Part shown: positions 1-7,027 of the stretch, in pieces
Layout: the number at the start of each line of letters is the position of its first letter
How positions within the stretch are numbered: the stretch's first letter is position 1
Assembly (NCBI RefSeq): GCF_022712295.1
Contig: NZ_JALAGT010000004.1
Location: 1 to 8,594, forward strand
Reading direction: 5' to 3'
Origin: Galactobacter sp.
GTDB taxonomy: Bacteria; Actinomycetota; Actinomycetes; Actinomycetales; Micrococcaceae
Length of the DNA stretch: 8,594 bases
Translations under genes and position numbers: made by a program
The notes under the pieces: generated by a model
The model's database searches: none
Seen by the model: only the letters and a program-made list of their open reading frames with translations
Told to the model about the DNA's origin: nothing

Positions 1-855
1 CAGGCAGATCTGCGCGATGACATCTCGCTGCGCCTCATCGAGGCCGGCCTGCATCTGGAGCGTTCGCACCACGAAGTGGGCGCGCCCGGCCAGGCCGAGA
101 TCAACTACCGGTTTGACACCATGGTCGCCGCCGCGGACGACGTGCTGAAGTTCAAGTACATCGTGAAGAACACCGCGGACGAGTGGGGCAAGTCCGCCAC
201 GTTCATGCCCAAGCCGCTCTTCGACGACAACGGCTCCGGTATGCACTGCCACCAGTCGCTGTGGAGCGAAGGCGAGCCGCTGTTCTACGACGAGAAGGGC
301 TACGCCAACCTCTCCGACACCGCACGCTGGTACATCGGCGGCCTGCTCAAGCACCCCTCCCCCGTCCTGGCCTTCACCAACCCCACAGAGAACTCCTACA
401 AGCGCCTGGAGAAGGGCATAAAGGCCCCGGTCAACATGGTGTACTCGCAGGGCAACCGCTCCGCCGGTATCCGTATCCCGATCACCGGCTCCAATCCCAA
501 GGCCAAGCGCCTCGAGTTCCGCGCTCCCGATCCGTCGGGTAACCCCTACCTGGCCTTCGCCGCTCAGCTGATGGCCGGCCTGGACGGCATCCGCAACCGC
601 ATCGAGCCCGCTGAGCCCATCGACAAGGACCTCTACGAGCTCCCCCCGGAGGAGGCCAAGGACATCCAGAAGGCACCCGGCTCCCTCGAGGAGGCCCTCG
701 AGGCCCTGCGCGAGGACCACGAGTTCCTGCTCGCCGGTGACGTCTTCACCGAGGACCTGATCGAGGCGTGGATCGACTACAAGTACGAGAACGAGATCAC
801 CCCGCTCTCCGCTCGGGTCAACCCGCTGGAGTTCGCCCTCTACTACGGAGTCTGA
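1..855 (+). CDS. glnA: Glutamine synthetase type I, adenylylatable form (C-terminal 284 residues, 5' truncated by window)
   Basis: Catalyses ATP-dependent synthesis of glutamine from glutamate and ammonium in the cytosol; type I GS works as a dodecamer. The frame is open from base 1 to the TGA at 853-855; by comparison with the roughly 470-residue family, about 190 N-terminal residues lie upstream. Visible motifs, in fragment numbering: metal-ligand glutamates in HHEV (E25) and GQAE (E33), MPKP (69-72), NGSGMHCH (77-84), NSYKR (131-135), NRSAGIRIP (152-160), RLEFRAPDPSGNPYL (170-184), and the adenylylation motif KDLYELPPEE with target tyrosine Y212 (codon 634-636). The tyrosine places it with the GlnE-regulated, GlnA1-like group. 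One oddity: the flap loop reads EKGIKAP, with K141 where the family has a catalytic Glu (see findings). It is followed by a strong hairpin and is not cotranscribed with the padR gene on present evidence. Family assignment is certain. Confidence 0.97.
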   Translation, partial: QADLRDDISLRLIEAGLHLERSHHEVGAPGQAEINYRFDTMVAAADDVLKFKYIVKNTADEWGKSATFMPKPLFDDNGSGMHCHQSLWSEGEPLFYDEKGYANLSDTARWYIGGLLKHPSPVLAFTNPTENSYKRLEKGIKAPVNMVYSQGNRSAGIRIPITGSNPKAKRLEFRAPDPSGNPYLAFAAQLMAGLDGIRNRIEPAEPIDKDLYELPPEEAKDIQKAPGSLEEALEALREDHEFLLAGDVFTEDLIEAWIDYKYENEITPLSARVNPLEFALYYGV

Positions 856-885
856 TTCTCAGTTCATCGGCTAGCTGCTGATGCA

Positions 886-923
886 GGAAGGGCCCGGATC
901 ACTGATGTGATCCGGGCCCTTCC
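886..923 (+). terminator. Hairpin terminator of glnA
   Basis: A perfect 17-bp stem (GGAAGGGCCCGGATCAC with its reverse complement) and a TGAT tetraloop begins 30 bases after the glnA stop. No T-tract follows, which is common for hairpin terminators in high-GC actinobacteria. The stem should end the glnA transcript before the padR promoter, and it is symmetric enough to act in either direction. Confidence 0.85.
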
Positions 924-998
924 GCGTCCGCCCCACCGTGACCGACCGTGTCCACCCAAGCCGAACCATTCCTTGCAGCTGAATTTCGAATCTGTCGC

Positions 999-1029
999 TT
1001 GACACAAGGATCTAGGTAGTTGCCATACT
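999..1029 (+). promoter_or_regulatory. Promoter of the padR-membrane protein operon, probably giving a leaderless mRNA
   Basis: A perfect -35 box TTGACA (999-1004) is followed after 19 bases by CATACT (1024-1029), a 4/6 match to the -10 consensus with an extended-minus-10 TG at 1021-1022. Initiation about 7 bases after the -10 falls at about 1036-1037, that is at the ATG of the padR gene. No Shine-Dalgarno sequence precedes that ATG, which agrees with leaderless translation. The spacer is longer than the usual 17, so the TG element may matter. Confidence 0.6.
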
Positions 1030-1040
1030 TAGAGATATGG
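1023..1040. promoter_or_regulatory. Candidate PadR operator: dyad CCATA-N8-TATGG over the -10 box and start codon
   Basis: An inverted repeat CCATA (1023-1027) and TATGG (1036-1040), separated by 8 bases, covers both the -10 hexamer and the start codon of the padR gene. PadR-family dimers are known to bind short inverted repeats with similar spacing and often repress their own promoters. A second small dyad, CTTG-ACA-CAAG (998-1008), lies over the -35 box. Assignment to this PadR is inference from position and symmetry. Confidence 0.4.
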
Positions 1041-1426
1041 ATGATCTAGAGACGCCCCTCTGGCCTCAGGCCTGGGTCCGTGCGCTCCTTCCCACTGCGA
1101 TCCTGGCCTGCCTGGAAGCGGAGGACCTGCACGGCTATGCCATCGGTCAGGCACTTGGACGGCTCGGCTTCGGGGTACCGAAGGGTGGATCTCTCTACCC
1201 GGCGCTGGCCCGACTGGAGGAGGCAGGGTTCGTCTCGACCGAATGGCTGCCCGGCCCCTCAGGTCCCGCGCGCCGCATCTACTCGCTGACCGCTGCCGGT
1301 GCCCGTGAGCTGGAGGCGGCTCGCGTCGCACTGCACGACGTCTCGGGGTCGTTGGGTGCCTCCGGCACCACTGCAGCCGTCACCTCTCCGGCCTCCGCCC
1401 GGCTCATCGGCGGTGATTCCCGATGA
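1037..1426 (+). CDS. PadR-family transcriptional regulator, short form
   Basis: Predicted DNA-binding repressor of 129 residues. Residues about 15-95 form the PadR winged helix: LHGYAIGQAL (31-40) is the recognition-helix region, GGSLYPALARLEEAGFV (50-66) is the family signature, and PARRIYSLTAAGARELEA (77-94) is the wing and following strand/helix. The tail after residue 100 is Ser/Thr/Ala-rich and lacks the C-terminal alpha domain of the longer, Vir-type PadR proteins, as in the short subfamily. ATG 1037 is chosen because the domain needs nearly the whole frame and the promoter points to a leaderless start there. The stop overlaps the next start (ATGA, 1423-1426), so the two genes are translationally coupled. 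Such regulators commonly pair with a DUF1700/HAAS-type membrane protein and repress their own operon. The inducer cannot be read from the sequence. Confidence 0.92.
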   Translation: MDDLETPLWPQAWVRALLPTAILACLEAEDLHGYAIGQALGRLGFGVPKGGSLYPALARLEEAGFVSTEWLPGPSGPARRIYSLTAAGARELEAARVALHDVSGSLGASGTTAAVTSPASARLIGGDSR

Positions 1427-2550
1427 GCAGTAAGACCGAGCAGCCCGTCTTCGACCAGGTGGCTGAGATGTTCCGCCAGGCAGGAGGCACCGAGGACGAC
1501 CAGGAATGGGCCGACGCCGCAGCCACCGAATTGCTCTGGAAGCAGGCCAAGGAGCCCTACATCCAGGCGGTCATGGGCATGGCAGCACAAGCATTGCACG
1601 AAAGCGGTGAGCCGGCCCGGGCCGCCTTCGGTGATGCCAAGGCCTGGGCGCACGAACAGATCGCTTGGCTGAAGTCGGAGGGACTCGATGCGTTTGATTC
1701 AACCCGTGGTCCGCTTTCGCTGCGCACCTGCGTTGAGCACTGCCTTTGGGGGGCCGCCTGGTTCAGCTTTGTGCTCTTCGCCAACGCACTGCTGAATCTG
1801 CTCCCTGGACGCACCCAGTGGGATTTCAACCCCCTGATCGCGACCCTCCCCTTGATGCTGGCGGCACTGTGTACCCTCGTCTACGGAATCTACGCGGCCG
1901 TCCGACCACGACGTCGTTTCGCCGCAGCCGTGGCGATTGCCGTGGTCGTCGCCGTTCTGGGCGCGACCCTCATGGCCGGGTTCCTGATCATGCTCCAGGA
2001 TTCTGGGCCAGAGTGGCCGTGGCTCTGGATCGCTGCGTTGATTCCTTTCTATGCAGTGCTGGCTTGGGCAGTGGGAAGAGTCTGGCCGGAGAGTAGCCGG
2101 ACGTCCGATGACGTGGAGCAATCCCTTGCCCTTTCGGATCCTGACCCCGTGGAGTGGACCTGCAGGTTGCAAGCCGCACTGCGCTCGCGCGACGATCTCA
2201 GCGACGCCGCGATCGACACCGCCGTCGGAGAGGCCCATGCCCATCTCGACGATTCGGGACGCGGCGCGGCTGAGGAGTTCGGTTCTCCAGAGGGCTACGC
2301 CAACACGGTTCGGGCCGACCCGAGGGTTCGGCCCCGCAGGAAGATGTTGCTCTACGGCTCGATGATTGCGATCTGGCTTGTCCTCCTGATCTCCGAGGCT
2401 TCGGAGCACGGACTGTCCCCGTCATGGCCGCTGTTCACCTACGCTGCCCTGGTGCTGTTGAGCATCTGGTACTGGACCGGCGCATACAGGGACTGGCGTA
2501 GGGCTGTCCGCGGCAAGGCTTCACGAGGCGGTGCAGCCCCCACGGGCTGA
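1423..2550 (+). CDS. Six-helix membrane protein with two DUF1700/HAAS-like cytosolic modules
   Basis: A 375-residue integral membrane protein of unknown function. The N-terminal cytosolic part (1-105) holds a helical module ending in ARAAFGDAKAWA (65-76). Four hydrophobic segments follow, about 107-127, 136-160, 166-191 and 197-220. A second cytosolic segment (about 221-307) ends in a similar motif, AAEEFGSPEGYA (282-293), and is followed by two more membrane segments, about 308-326 and 334-352. Basic stretches RPRRR (161-165), RVRPRRK (301-307) and the Arg/Lys-rich C-terminus fit an orientation with both modules and both termini in the cytosol. The module pattern (helix, acidic FG[DS]xxxxA) resembles the DUF1700/HAAS proteins encoded next to PadR regulators, thought to be signalling partners. 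The start overlaps the padR stop, so coupling is near certain. No enzymatic motif, signal peptide or cysteine pair suggests catalysis. The family link is by eye. Confidence 0.85.
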   Translation: MSSKTEQPVFDQVAEMFRQAGGTEDDQEWADAAATELLWKQAKEPYIQAVMGMAAQALHESGEPARAAFGDAKAWAHEQIAWLKSEGLDAFDSTRGPLSLRTCVEHCLWGAAWFSFVLFANALLNLLPGRTQWDFNPLIATLPLMLAALCTLVYGIYAAVRPRRRFAAAVAIAVVVAVLGATLMAGFLIMLQDSGPEWPWLWIAALIPFYAVLAWAVGRVWPESSRTSDDVEQSLALSDPDPVEWTCRLQAALRSRDDLSDAAIDTAVGEAHAHLDDSGRGAAEEFGSPEGYANTVRADPRVRPRRKMLLYGSMIAIWLVLLISEASEHGLSPSWPLFTYAALVLLSIWYWTGAYRDWRRAVRGKASRGGAAPTG

Positions 2551-2565
2551 GTCAGCACCGTCCTC
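2525..2565. terminator. Stem-loop at the end of the membrane-protein gene, possible terminator
   Basis: Arms GAGGCGGTGC (2525-2534) and GCACCG-t-CCTC (2555-2565, one bulged base) enclose an inner hairpin AGCCC-ccac-GGGCT (2535-2548). The structure spans the TGA at 2548-2550. No T-tract follows. It sits between convergent genes, 59 bases from the glnE stop, so it could serve both directions. The rest of the 74-base gap (2551-2624) shows only an 11-base dyad CCGGA-A-TCCGG (2578-2588), too tight to fold. Confidence 0.45.
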
Positions 2566-2624
2566 CACCGACACGATCCGGAATCCGGCACCCCGGTCAG
2601 GGTCTCCACATCAGGACAGGGTTC

Positions 2625-5600
2625 TCAAACGGGGTAGAAGAGCCGCTCGAAGATGGACCTCGCGTGACGGGCGGTGCGCAGCCATTCCTCCTCCAGCTCG
2701 GAGGGATTCTCCACGTGCCGGTCGGTCCAGGAGGCGATGGCCCGCAACTCCTGCCGGTTCTCCGGCAGCCCGTTGGCCGCCCGCCCCGTGCAGGCCACCA
2801 CGGCGGCCCTGAGGTCCGTGGCGAGCACCCATGCCTCCTCCAGCCCCTCAGCATCGTCCGGGTCCAGGATCCCCAAGGCCGCCAGCTGTCGCAGAGCGGG
2901 CAGCGTGGAGGTCACGCGCAAGGTACAGTGCTCTGCCGCGTGCTGCAGCTGCAGGGTCTGCACCAGCCATTCCACGTCCGAGAGTCCGCCCGGACCCAGT
3001 TTCAGGTGCCGCTTGGGGCTGACGCCTCGCGGCATCCGCTCCCCCTCGACGCGAGCCTTGATCCGCCTGATCTGCTGCAATTCCTCTGGTTTCAGCCCGC
3101 GTCCGTAGCGGACAGGGTCGATGACCTCCACGAAGCTCTGCGCCACGTTACGGTGGCCTGCCATGGGCAGGGCACGCAGCAGTGCCTGACGTTCCCAGAC
3201 CTCCGCCCAGCGTTCGTAGTACTCCTTGTAGGACTCCACGGTGCGTACCAGGGCGCCCTGCTTTCCCTCCGGGCGCAGGTCGGCGTCGAGTTCCAGCCGC
3301 CGTTCGGCCAGGACCGGAGGCTTGAGCGGTGCCCGCAGCAGCGTCCCCACCGCGTGGGCCAGACGCTCCGCCTGAGCCTGAGCTTCCGCGGCCGAGGATC
3401 CCGGCAGTGGCTGGTGCACGAACAGTACGTCGGCATCGGAGCCGTAGCCGATCTCCCGGCCACCCTGGCGCCCCATGGACACCACCAGCAGACGGGTGAG
3501 CTCCCCGTGCTCGGCATAGTCCCGGTTCTCGGCAACACGCAGGGCACCGATGACCGTTGCGCGGTCCACGTCGGCGAGGGACGCTCCGACCCCGGAGACG
3601 TCCAACATCCCCGAGCCGTCGGCCAACGCGGTGCGCAGTTGCTCCCTGCGGCGCGTCAGCCGCACCAGCCGCATTCCTCCGTCCGGGTCGGCGACGTGCC
3701 GGGTCAGTTTGGATTCGATCTCACCCCAGAGCTTCTTCCAACTGGGCGGATAGAGCTCCTGGTCGTTGCCGAGCCACGCGGTGGATTCCGGGGAGACCTC
3801 CAAGAGATCCGACACCATGCGGGAGGTACCGAGGATGTGGCACAACCGCTCGGCGCCTGCGGGCGAATCGCGCAGCATCGCCAGGAACCACGGCGAGCCC
3901 CCCAGGGACTCCGCCAGCCGCCGGAAACCGAGCAGTGCGGCATCCGGGTCCACGGATTCTGCCATCCATCCAAGCAGCACCGGCAACAGTTGCCGCTGCA
4001 ACGCAGCAGTTCGCGAGACACCCGCGGTGAGCGCCTCGATGTGCGCCATGGCCTGTCGAGGCGACGCATAGCCAAGAGCCGACAACCGCGCCTGCGCGGC
4101 ATCGGAACTCAGCCGCACCTCGTCGTCCCCCAGGCGGGCGGCCGTGGCCAGCAGCGGGCGGAAGAAGAGCTTCTGGTGAAGGCCACGCACCGTGGCCTTC
4201 ACCTGCTTCCATCTCTTCATGAGCCGTTCCGCGGTCCAAGGATTCAGATCCGCCTCGGTGGCCAAGGAACGAGACAACACACGTTGTTCGGCTTCCGCCT
4301 CCGGCACCAGATGCGAGCGTCTCATGCGGATCAGCTGGATGCGGTGCTCCAAGGTGCGCAGGAAACGGTAGTCAGCGGAGAACGCCTCGGCATCGACGCG
4401 GGAGATGTAGGCGGTCTCCCCCAGCTCATGCAGTGCCGGCAGGGTTCCGCGCACGCGCAGCCGGGGTTCCACCCGGCCGTGAACCAGCTGCAGCAGCTGC
4501 ACGGTGAACTCGACGTCCCTCAGGCCGCCGGGTCCCAGCTTCAGCTGCCACGGAATCTGAGCGGGGGCGATATTCGACGTCACCCGGGCGCGCATGCGCT
4601 GCACGCCCTCCACGAAGCCGGGCCGTTGCGACGAGGACCAGACCAGCGGGGACACCGCGTCCTCGTACTCACGGCCCAGGTCCACGTCCCCGGCCACGGC
4701 GCGGGCCTTCAGCAGCGCCTGGAACTCCCAGTCGTGCGCCCATGTGTTCAGGTAGTGCACGTGGGACTCCACGGTGCGGGACAACGCCCCGTCCTTGCCT
4801 TCCGGACGGAGGTTGGCGTCCACCTCCCAGAGCCCTGGTTCCGCACCAGGCTTCATGATCGCCTGAGTGGTGCGCCTCGCCAGTTCCTCGGCCAACGTCG
4901 CGGCTTGCTCCTGCACGGCCTCGTCCGCATCTGCAGCGACGTCGTGGACCCAGATCACGTCCACATCGGAGATGTAGTTCAGTTCCCTCGCACCGCATTT
5001 GCCCATGCCGATCACGGCCAGACGGATGGCTCGCGGGTCCAGGCCCGAGTGCGCCTGTGCCAGTTCCGCCCTAGCCACGGCCAGCGCGCCCTCCAATGCG
5101 GCGCCGGCCAGATCGGAGAGTTCGGACGCCACCTGCCCCAAACACGCTGTGGGGTCTGCTGCGCAGACGTCGCGCAGCGCCACATCGGTGATGCCGGCGC
5201 GGTAGGCCACACGCAGCGCCTTGACGACGTCCTGTCCTGTGCCCGACGCCACGGGCGTCGCCTCGGTGGGATCGGCACCGACGCTGCGCAGCAGCGTGTC
5301 CCGCCACAGGCCGTCGGGCACGGGGGCAAAATCGTTCCCGCGCTGTTGCGCGAGCAGCGAAGCGTGCTCAGGATGGCGGGTCAGGAAGTCCGCGAGCGCC
5401 TCGGAGGCGCCCAGCAGCCTGAAGAGCGGGCGGTGCGCGGTGCGGTCGGCGGCCAGCGCGGCCACGGAGGGCGCGCGGGAGAGCAGCCGGACCAAACAGG
5501 TCAGGGCCTGGTCCGGGTCAGCGGCCTGCCGAAGGCCGTCCAGGAGCGCCCCCCGGTCGATCCCCGCGAGTTCCTCGGCGTCGAGGAAGCGGCGCACCAG

Positions 5601-5690
5601 GTCCAGGTCCACGAACCCGACCGCGAGCAATTCCGTGGTCGAGTGCGCGGGCCTCGAGTTGATTGGGCCTGACGACACCGGTTGGCTCAC
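2625..5690 (-). CDS. glnE: Bifunctional [glutamine synthetase] adenylyltransferase / adenylyl-removing enzyme
   Basis: Adenylylates a tyrosine of glutamine synthetase to lower its activity when nitrogen is plentiful, and removes the AMP again. In 1021-residue numbering there are two homologous nucleotidyltransferase halves. The N-terminal adenylyl-removase half has GMGKCGARELNYISDVDV (228-245) with metal-binding D242 and D244, then DANLRPEGK (291-299) and LKLGPGGLRDVEF (384-396). The C-terminal adenylyltransferase half has SMGRQGGREIGYGSDADV (738-755) with D752 and D754, then DADLRPEGK (802-810) and LKLGPGGLSDVEW (897-909). Both catalytic motifs are intact and the length is normal for the family. 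The frame stays open upstream to an ATG at 5750 inside glnA2, but GTG 5690 is preferred: it overlaps the glnA2 stop as GTGA, giving translational coupling, and GGGG lies 5 bases upstream. Family assignment is certain; the exact start less so. Confidence 0.97.
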   Translation of the reverse strand: MSQPVSSGPINSRPAHSTTELLAVGFVDLDLVRRFLDAEELAGIDRGALLDGLRQAADPDQALTCLVRLLSRAPSVAALAADRTAHRPLFRLLGASEALADFLTRHPEHASLLAQQRGNDFAPVPDGLWRDTLLRSVGADPTEATPVASGTGQDVVKALRVAYRAGITDVALRDVCAADPTACLGQVASELSDLAGAALEGALAVARAELAQAHSGLDPRAIRLAVIGMGKCGARELNYISDVDVIWVHDVAADADEAVQEQAATLAEELARRTTQAIMKPGAEPGLWEVDANLRPEGKDGALSRTVESHVHYLNTWAHDWEFQALLKARAVAGDVDLGREYEDAVSPLVWSSSQRPGFVEGVQRMRARVTSNIAPAQIPWQLKLGPGGLRDVEFTVQLLQLVHGRVEPRLRVRGTLPALHELGETAYISRVDAEAFSADYRFLRTLEHRIQLIRMRRSHLVPEAEAEQRVLSRSLATEADLNPWTAERLMKRWKQVKATVRGLHQKLFFRPLLATAARLGDDEVRLSSDAAQARLSALGYASPRQAMAHIEALTAGVSRTAALQRQLLPVLLGWMAESVDPDAALLGFRRLAESLGGSPWFLAMLRDSPAGAERLCHILGTSRMVSDLLEVSPESTAWLGNDQELYPPSWKKLWGEIESKLTRHVADPDGGMRLVRLTRRREQLRTALADGSGMLDVSGVGASLADVDRATVIGALRVAENRDYAEHGELTRLLVVSMGRQGGREIGYGSDADVLFVHQPLPGSSAAEAQAQAERLAHAVGTLLRAPLKPPVLAERRLELDADLRPEGKQGALVRTVESYKEYYERWAEVWERQALLRALPMAGHRNVAQSFVEVIDPVRYGRGLKPEELQQIRRIKARVEGERMPRGVSPKRHLKLGPGGLSDVEWLVQTLQLQHAAEHCTLRVTSTLPALRQLAALGILDPDDAEGLEEAWVLATDLRAAVVACTGRAANGLPENRQELRAIASWTDRHVENPSELEEEWLRTARHARSIFERLFYPV

Positions 5691-7027
5691 AGCACCCCGA
5701 GATACCTGTTGAGCTCGTAGGGGCTCACGTCGTGACGATAGTCGTCCCACTCGTCCTGCTTGTTGCGCAGGAAGGCGTCGAAGGCCTTCTCGCCGAGCAC
5801 GGAGGCCACGAGCTCGGATTCCTCCATGATGCGGATGGCGTCATGCAGCGTGGCAGGCAACGGGGTGTGCCCCATGGCGCGACGCTCTGCGGTGGTCATG
5901 GACCAGACATCGTCCTCGGTGGCGGGGCCGAGGTCGTAGTCGTCGGTGATGCCCTTCAGTCCCGCGGCGATAACCAGAGCGTAGGCCAGGTACGGGTTCG
6001 CAGCGGAATCGATGCCGCGGTACTCCAGGCGCGCGCTCTGACCCTTGTCCGGCTTGTAGAGCGGAACGCGGATGAGGGCGGAGCGGTTGTTGTGACCCCA
6101 CGCCACGTGGCTGGGGGCCTCTCCCCCGCCCCACATACGCTTGTACGAGTTCACGAACTGGTTGGTGACTGCCGTGATCTCGGCGGAATGCTTGAGCACC
6201 CCGGCCATGAACTGCCGTGCGGTCCGGGAGAGCTGGTACTCCTGCCCTGCCTCGAAGAACGCGTTGCGATCGCCTTCGAAGAGGGAGAAGTGAGTGTGCA
6301 TACCCGAGCCGGGCTGGTCCGCGAAGGGCTTGGGCATGAAGGTTGCGTAGATCCCCTGCTGCAGCGCCACCTCCTTCACGACCGTGCGGAAGGTCATCAG
6401 ATTGTCCGCGCTGGTGAGGGCGTCTGCGAAGCGCAGGTCGATCTCGTTCTGCCCGGGGCCGTTCTCGTGGTGGGAGAACTCCACGGGGATCCCGACGCTC
6501 TCCAACATGGTCACGGCCTGACGGCGGAAGTCCTGCGCCACGCCTCCGGGGACGTGGTCGAAGAAGCCCCCGTGGTCCACCGGGCGGGGCCGGCCGTTGG
6601 CGTCGAGTTCGTCCGACTTCAACAGGTAGAACTCCACCTCCGGGTGCGTGTAGCAGGTGAAGCCCATCTCCGCCGCGACATTGAGCTGCTTACGCAGCAC
6701 GTGCCGGGGGTCCGCTGCGGCGTGCTCACCGTCGGGGGTGAGGATGTCGCAGAACATGCGAGAGGTGGGCTCCGTCTCGCCACGCCACGGCAGGATCTGG
6801 AACGTGGAGGGGTCCGGACGCAGCAACATGTCTGCCTCCGAGATCCGGCCGAGTCCTTCCATGGAGGAGCCGTCGAAGCCCAGCCCCTCGCTGAAGGCCC
6901 CCTCCACCTCTGCGGGTGCCAGGGCGATGGACTTCAGGGAGCCGCCCACATCCGTGAACCACAGACGCACAAAGCGCACATCGCGCTCCTCGATGGTACG
7001 GAGCACGAACTCCTGCTGACGGTCCAT
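5687..7027 (-). CDS. glnA2: Glutamine synthetase type I, GlnA2-like, non-adenylylatable
   Basis: A second type I glutamine synthetase, 446 residues, the same length as mycobacterial GlnA2. Motifs in order: FDGSSMEG (51-58), metal-ligand glutamates HPEVEF (E130, E132), HHENGPGQNEID (186-197), GSGMHTHFSLF (240-250), NSYKR (293-297), flap loop GGGEAP with E304 present, NNRSALIRVP (313-322) and RLEYRGIDSAANPYLAYA (333-350). Where adenylylatable enzymes have KDLYELPPEE this protein has EDDVWSMTTAERR, with W375 (codon 5905-5903) in place of the tyrosine, so GlnE should not modify it. The start is fixed by a strong GGAGGAG ribosome binding site (7039-7033) 5 bases upstream of ATG 7027. glnE follows with a four-base overlap. 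Streptomyces GlnA2 has been reported to glutamylate polyamines, so the true substrate could be an amine other than ammonium; the sequence alone does not decide this. Confidence 0.96.
   Translation of the reverse strand: MDRQQEFVLRTIEERDVRFVRLWFTDVGGSLKSIALAPAEVEGAFSEGLGFDGSSMEGLGRISEADMLLRPDPSTFQILPWRGETEPTSRMFCDILTPDGEHAAADPRHVLRKQLNVAAEMGFTCYTHPEVEFYLLKSDELDANGRPRPVDHGGFFDHVPGGVAQDFRRQAVTMLESVGIPVEFSHHENGPGQNEIDLRFADALTSADNLMTFRTVVKEVALQQGIYATFMPKPFADQPGSGMHTHFSLFEGDRNAFFEAGQEYQLSRTARQFMAGVLKHSAEITAVTNQFVNSYKRMWGGGEAPSHVAWGHNNRSALIRVPLYKPDKGQSARLEYRGIDSAANPYLAYALVIAAGLKGITDDYDLGPATEDDVWSMTTAERRAMGHTPLPATLHDAIRIMEESELVASVLGEKAFDAFLRNKQDEWDDYRHDVSPYELNRYLGVL

Noticed and set aside
935..950. 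Two copies of ACCGTG at a 10-base step upstream of the padR promoter
   Set aside because: Only two short copies in GC-rich sequence; no symmetry or promoter relation that would separate them from chance.
1699..2409. Open frame of 236 codons on the - strand across the membrane-protein gene
   Set aside because: The sense frame shows well-formed membrane segments and an ATGA overlap with padR; the antisense product is Arg/Gly-rich and lacks any motif.
2578..2588. CCGGA-A-TCCGG palindrome considered as the glnE terminator
   Set aside because: The one-base centre cannot form a loop and there is no T-tract; the stem-loop at 2525-2565 is the better candidate.
2664..5672. Open frame of about 1000 codons on the + strand across glnE
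   Set aside because: It is the antisense shadow of glnE. GC-biased third positions remove stops from the opposite strand, the translation is His/Gln/Arg/Val-rich with no domain, and glnE itself is beyond doubt.
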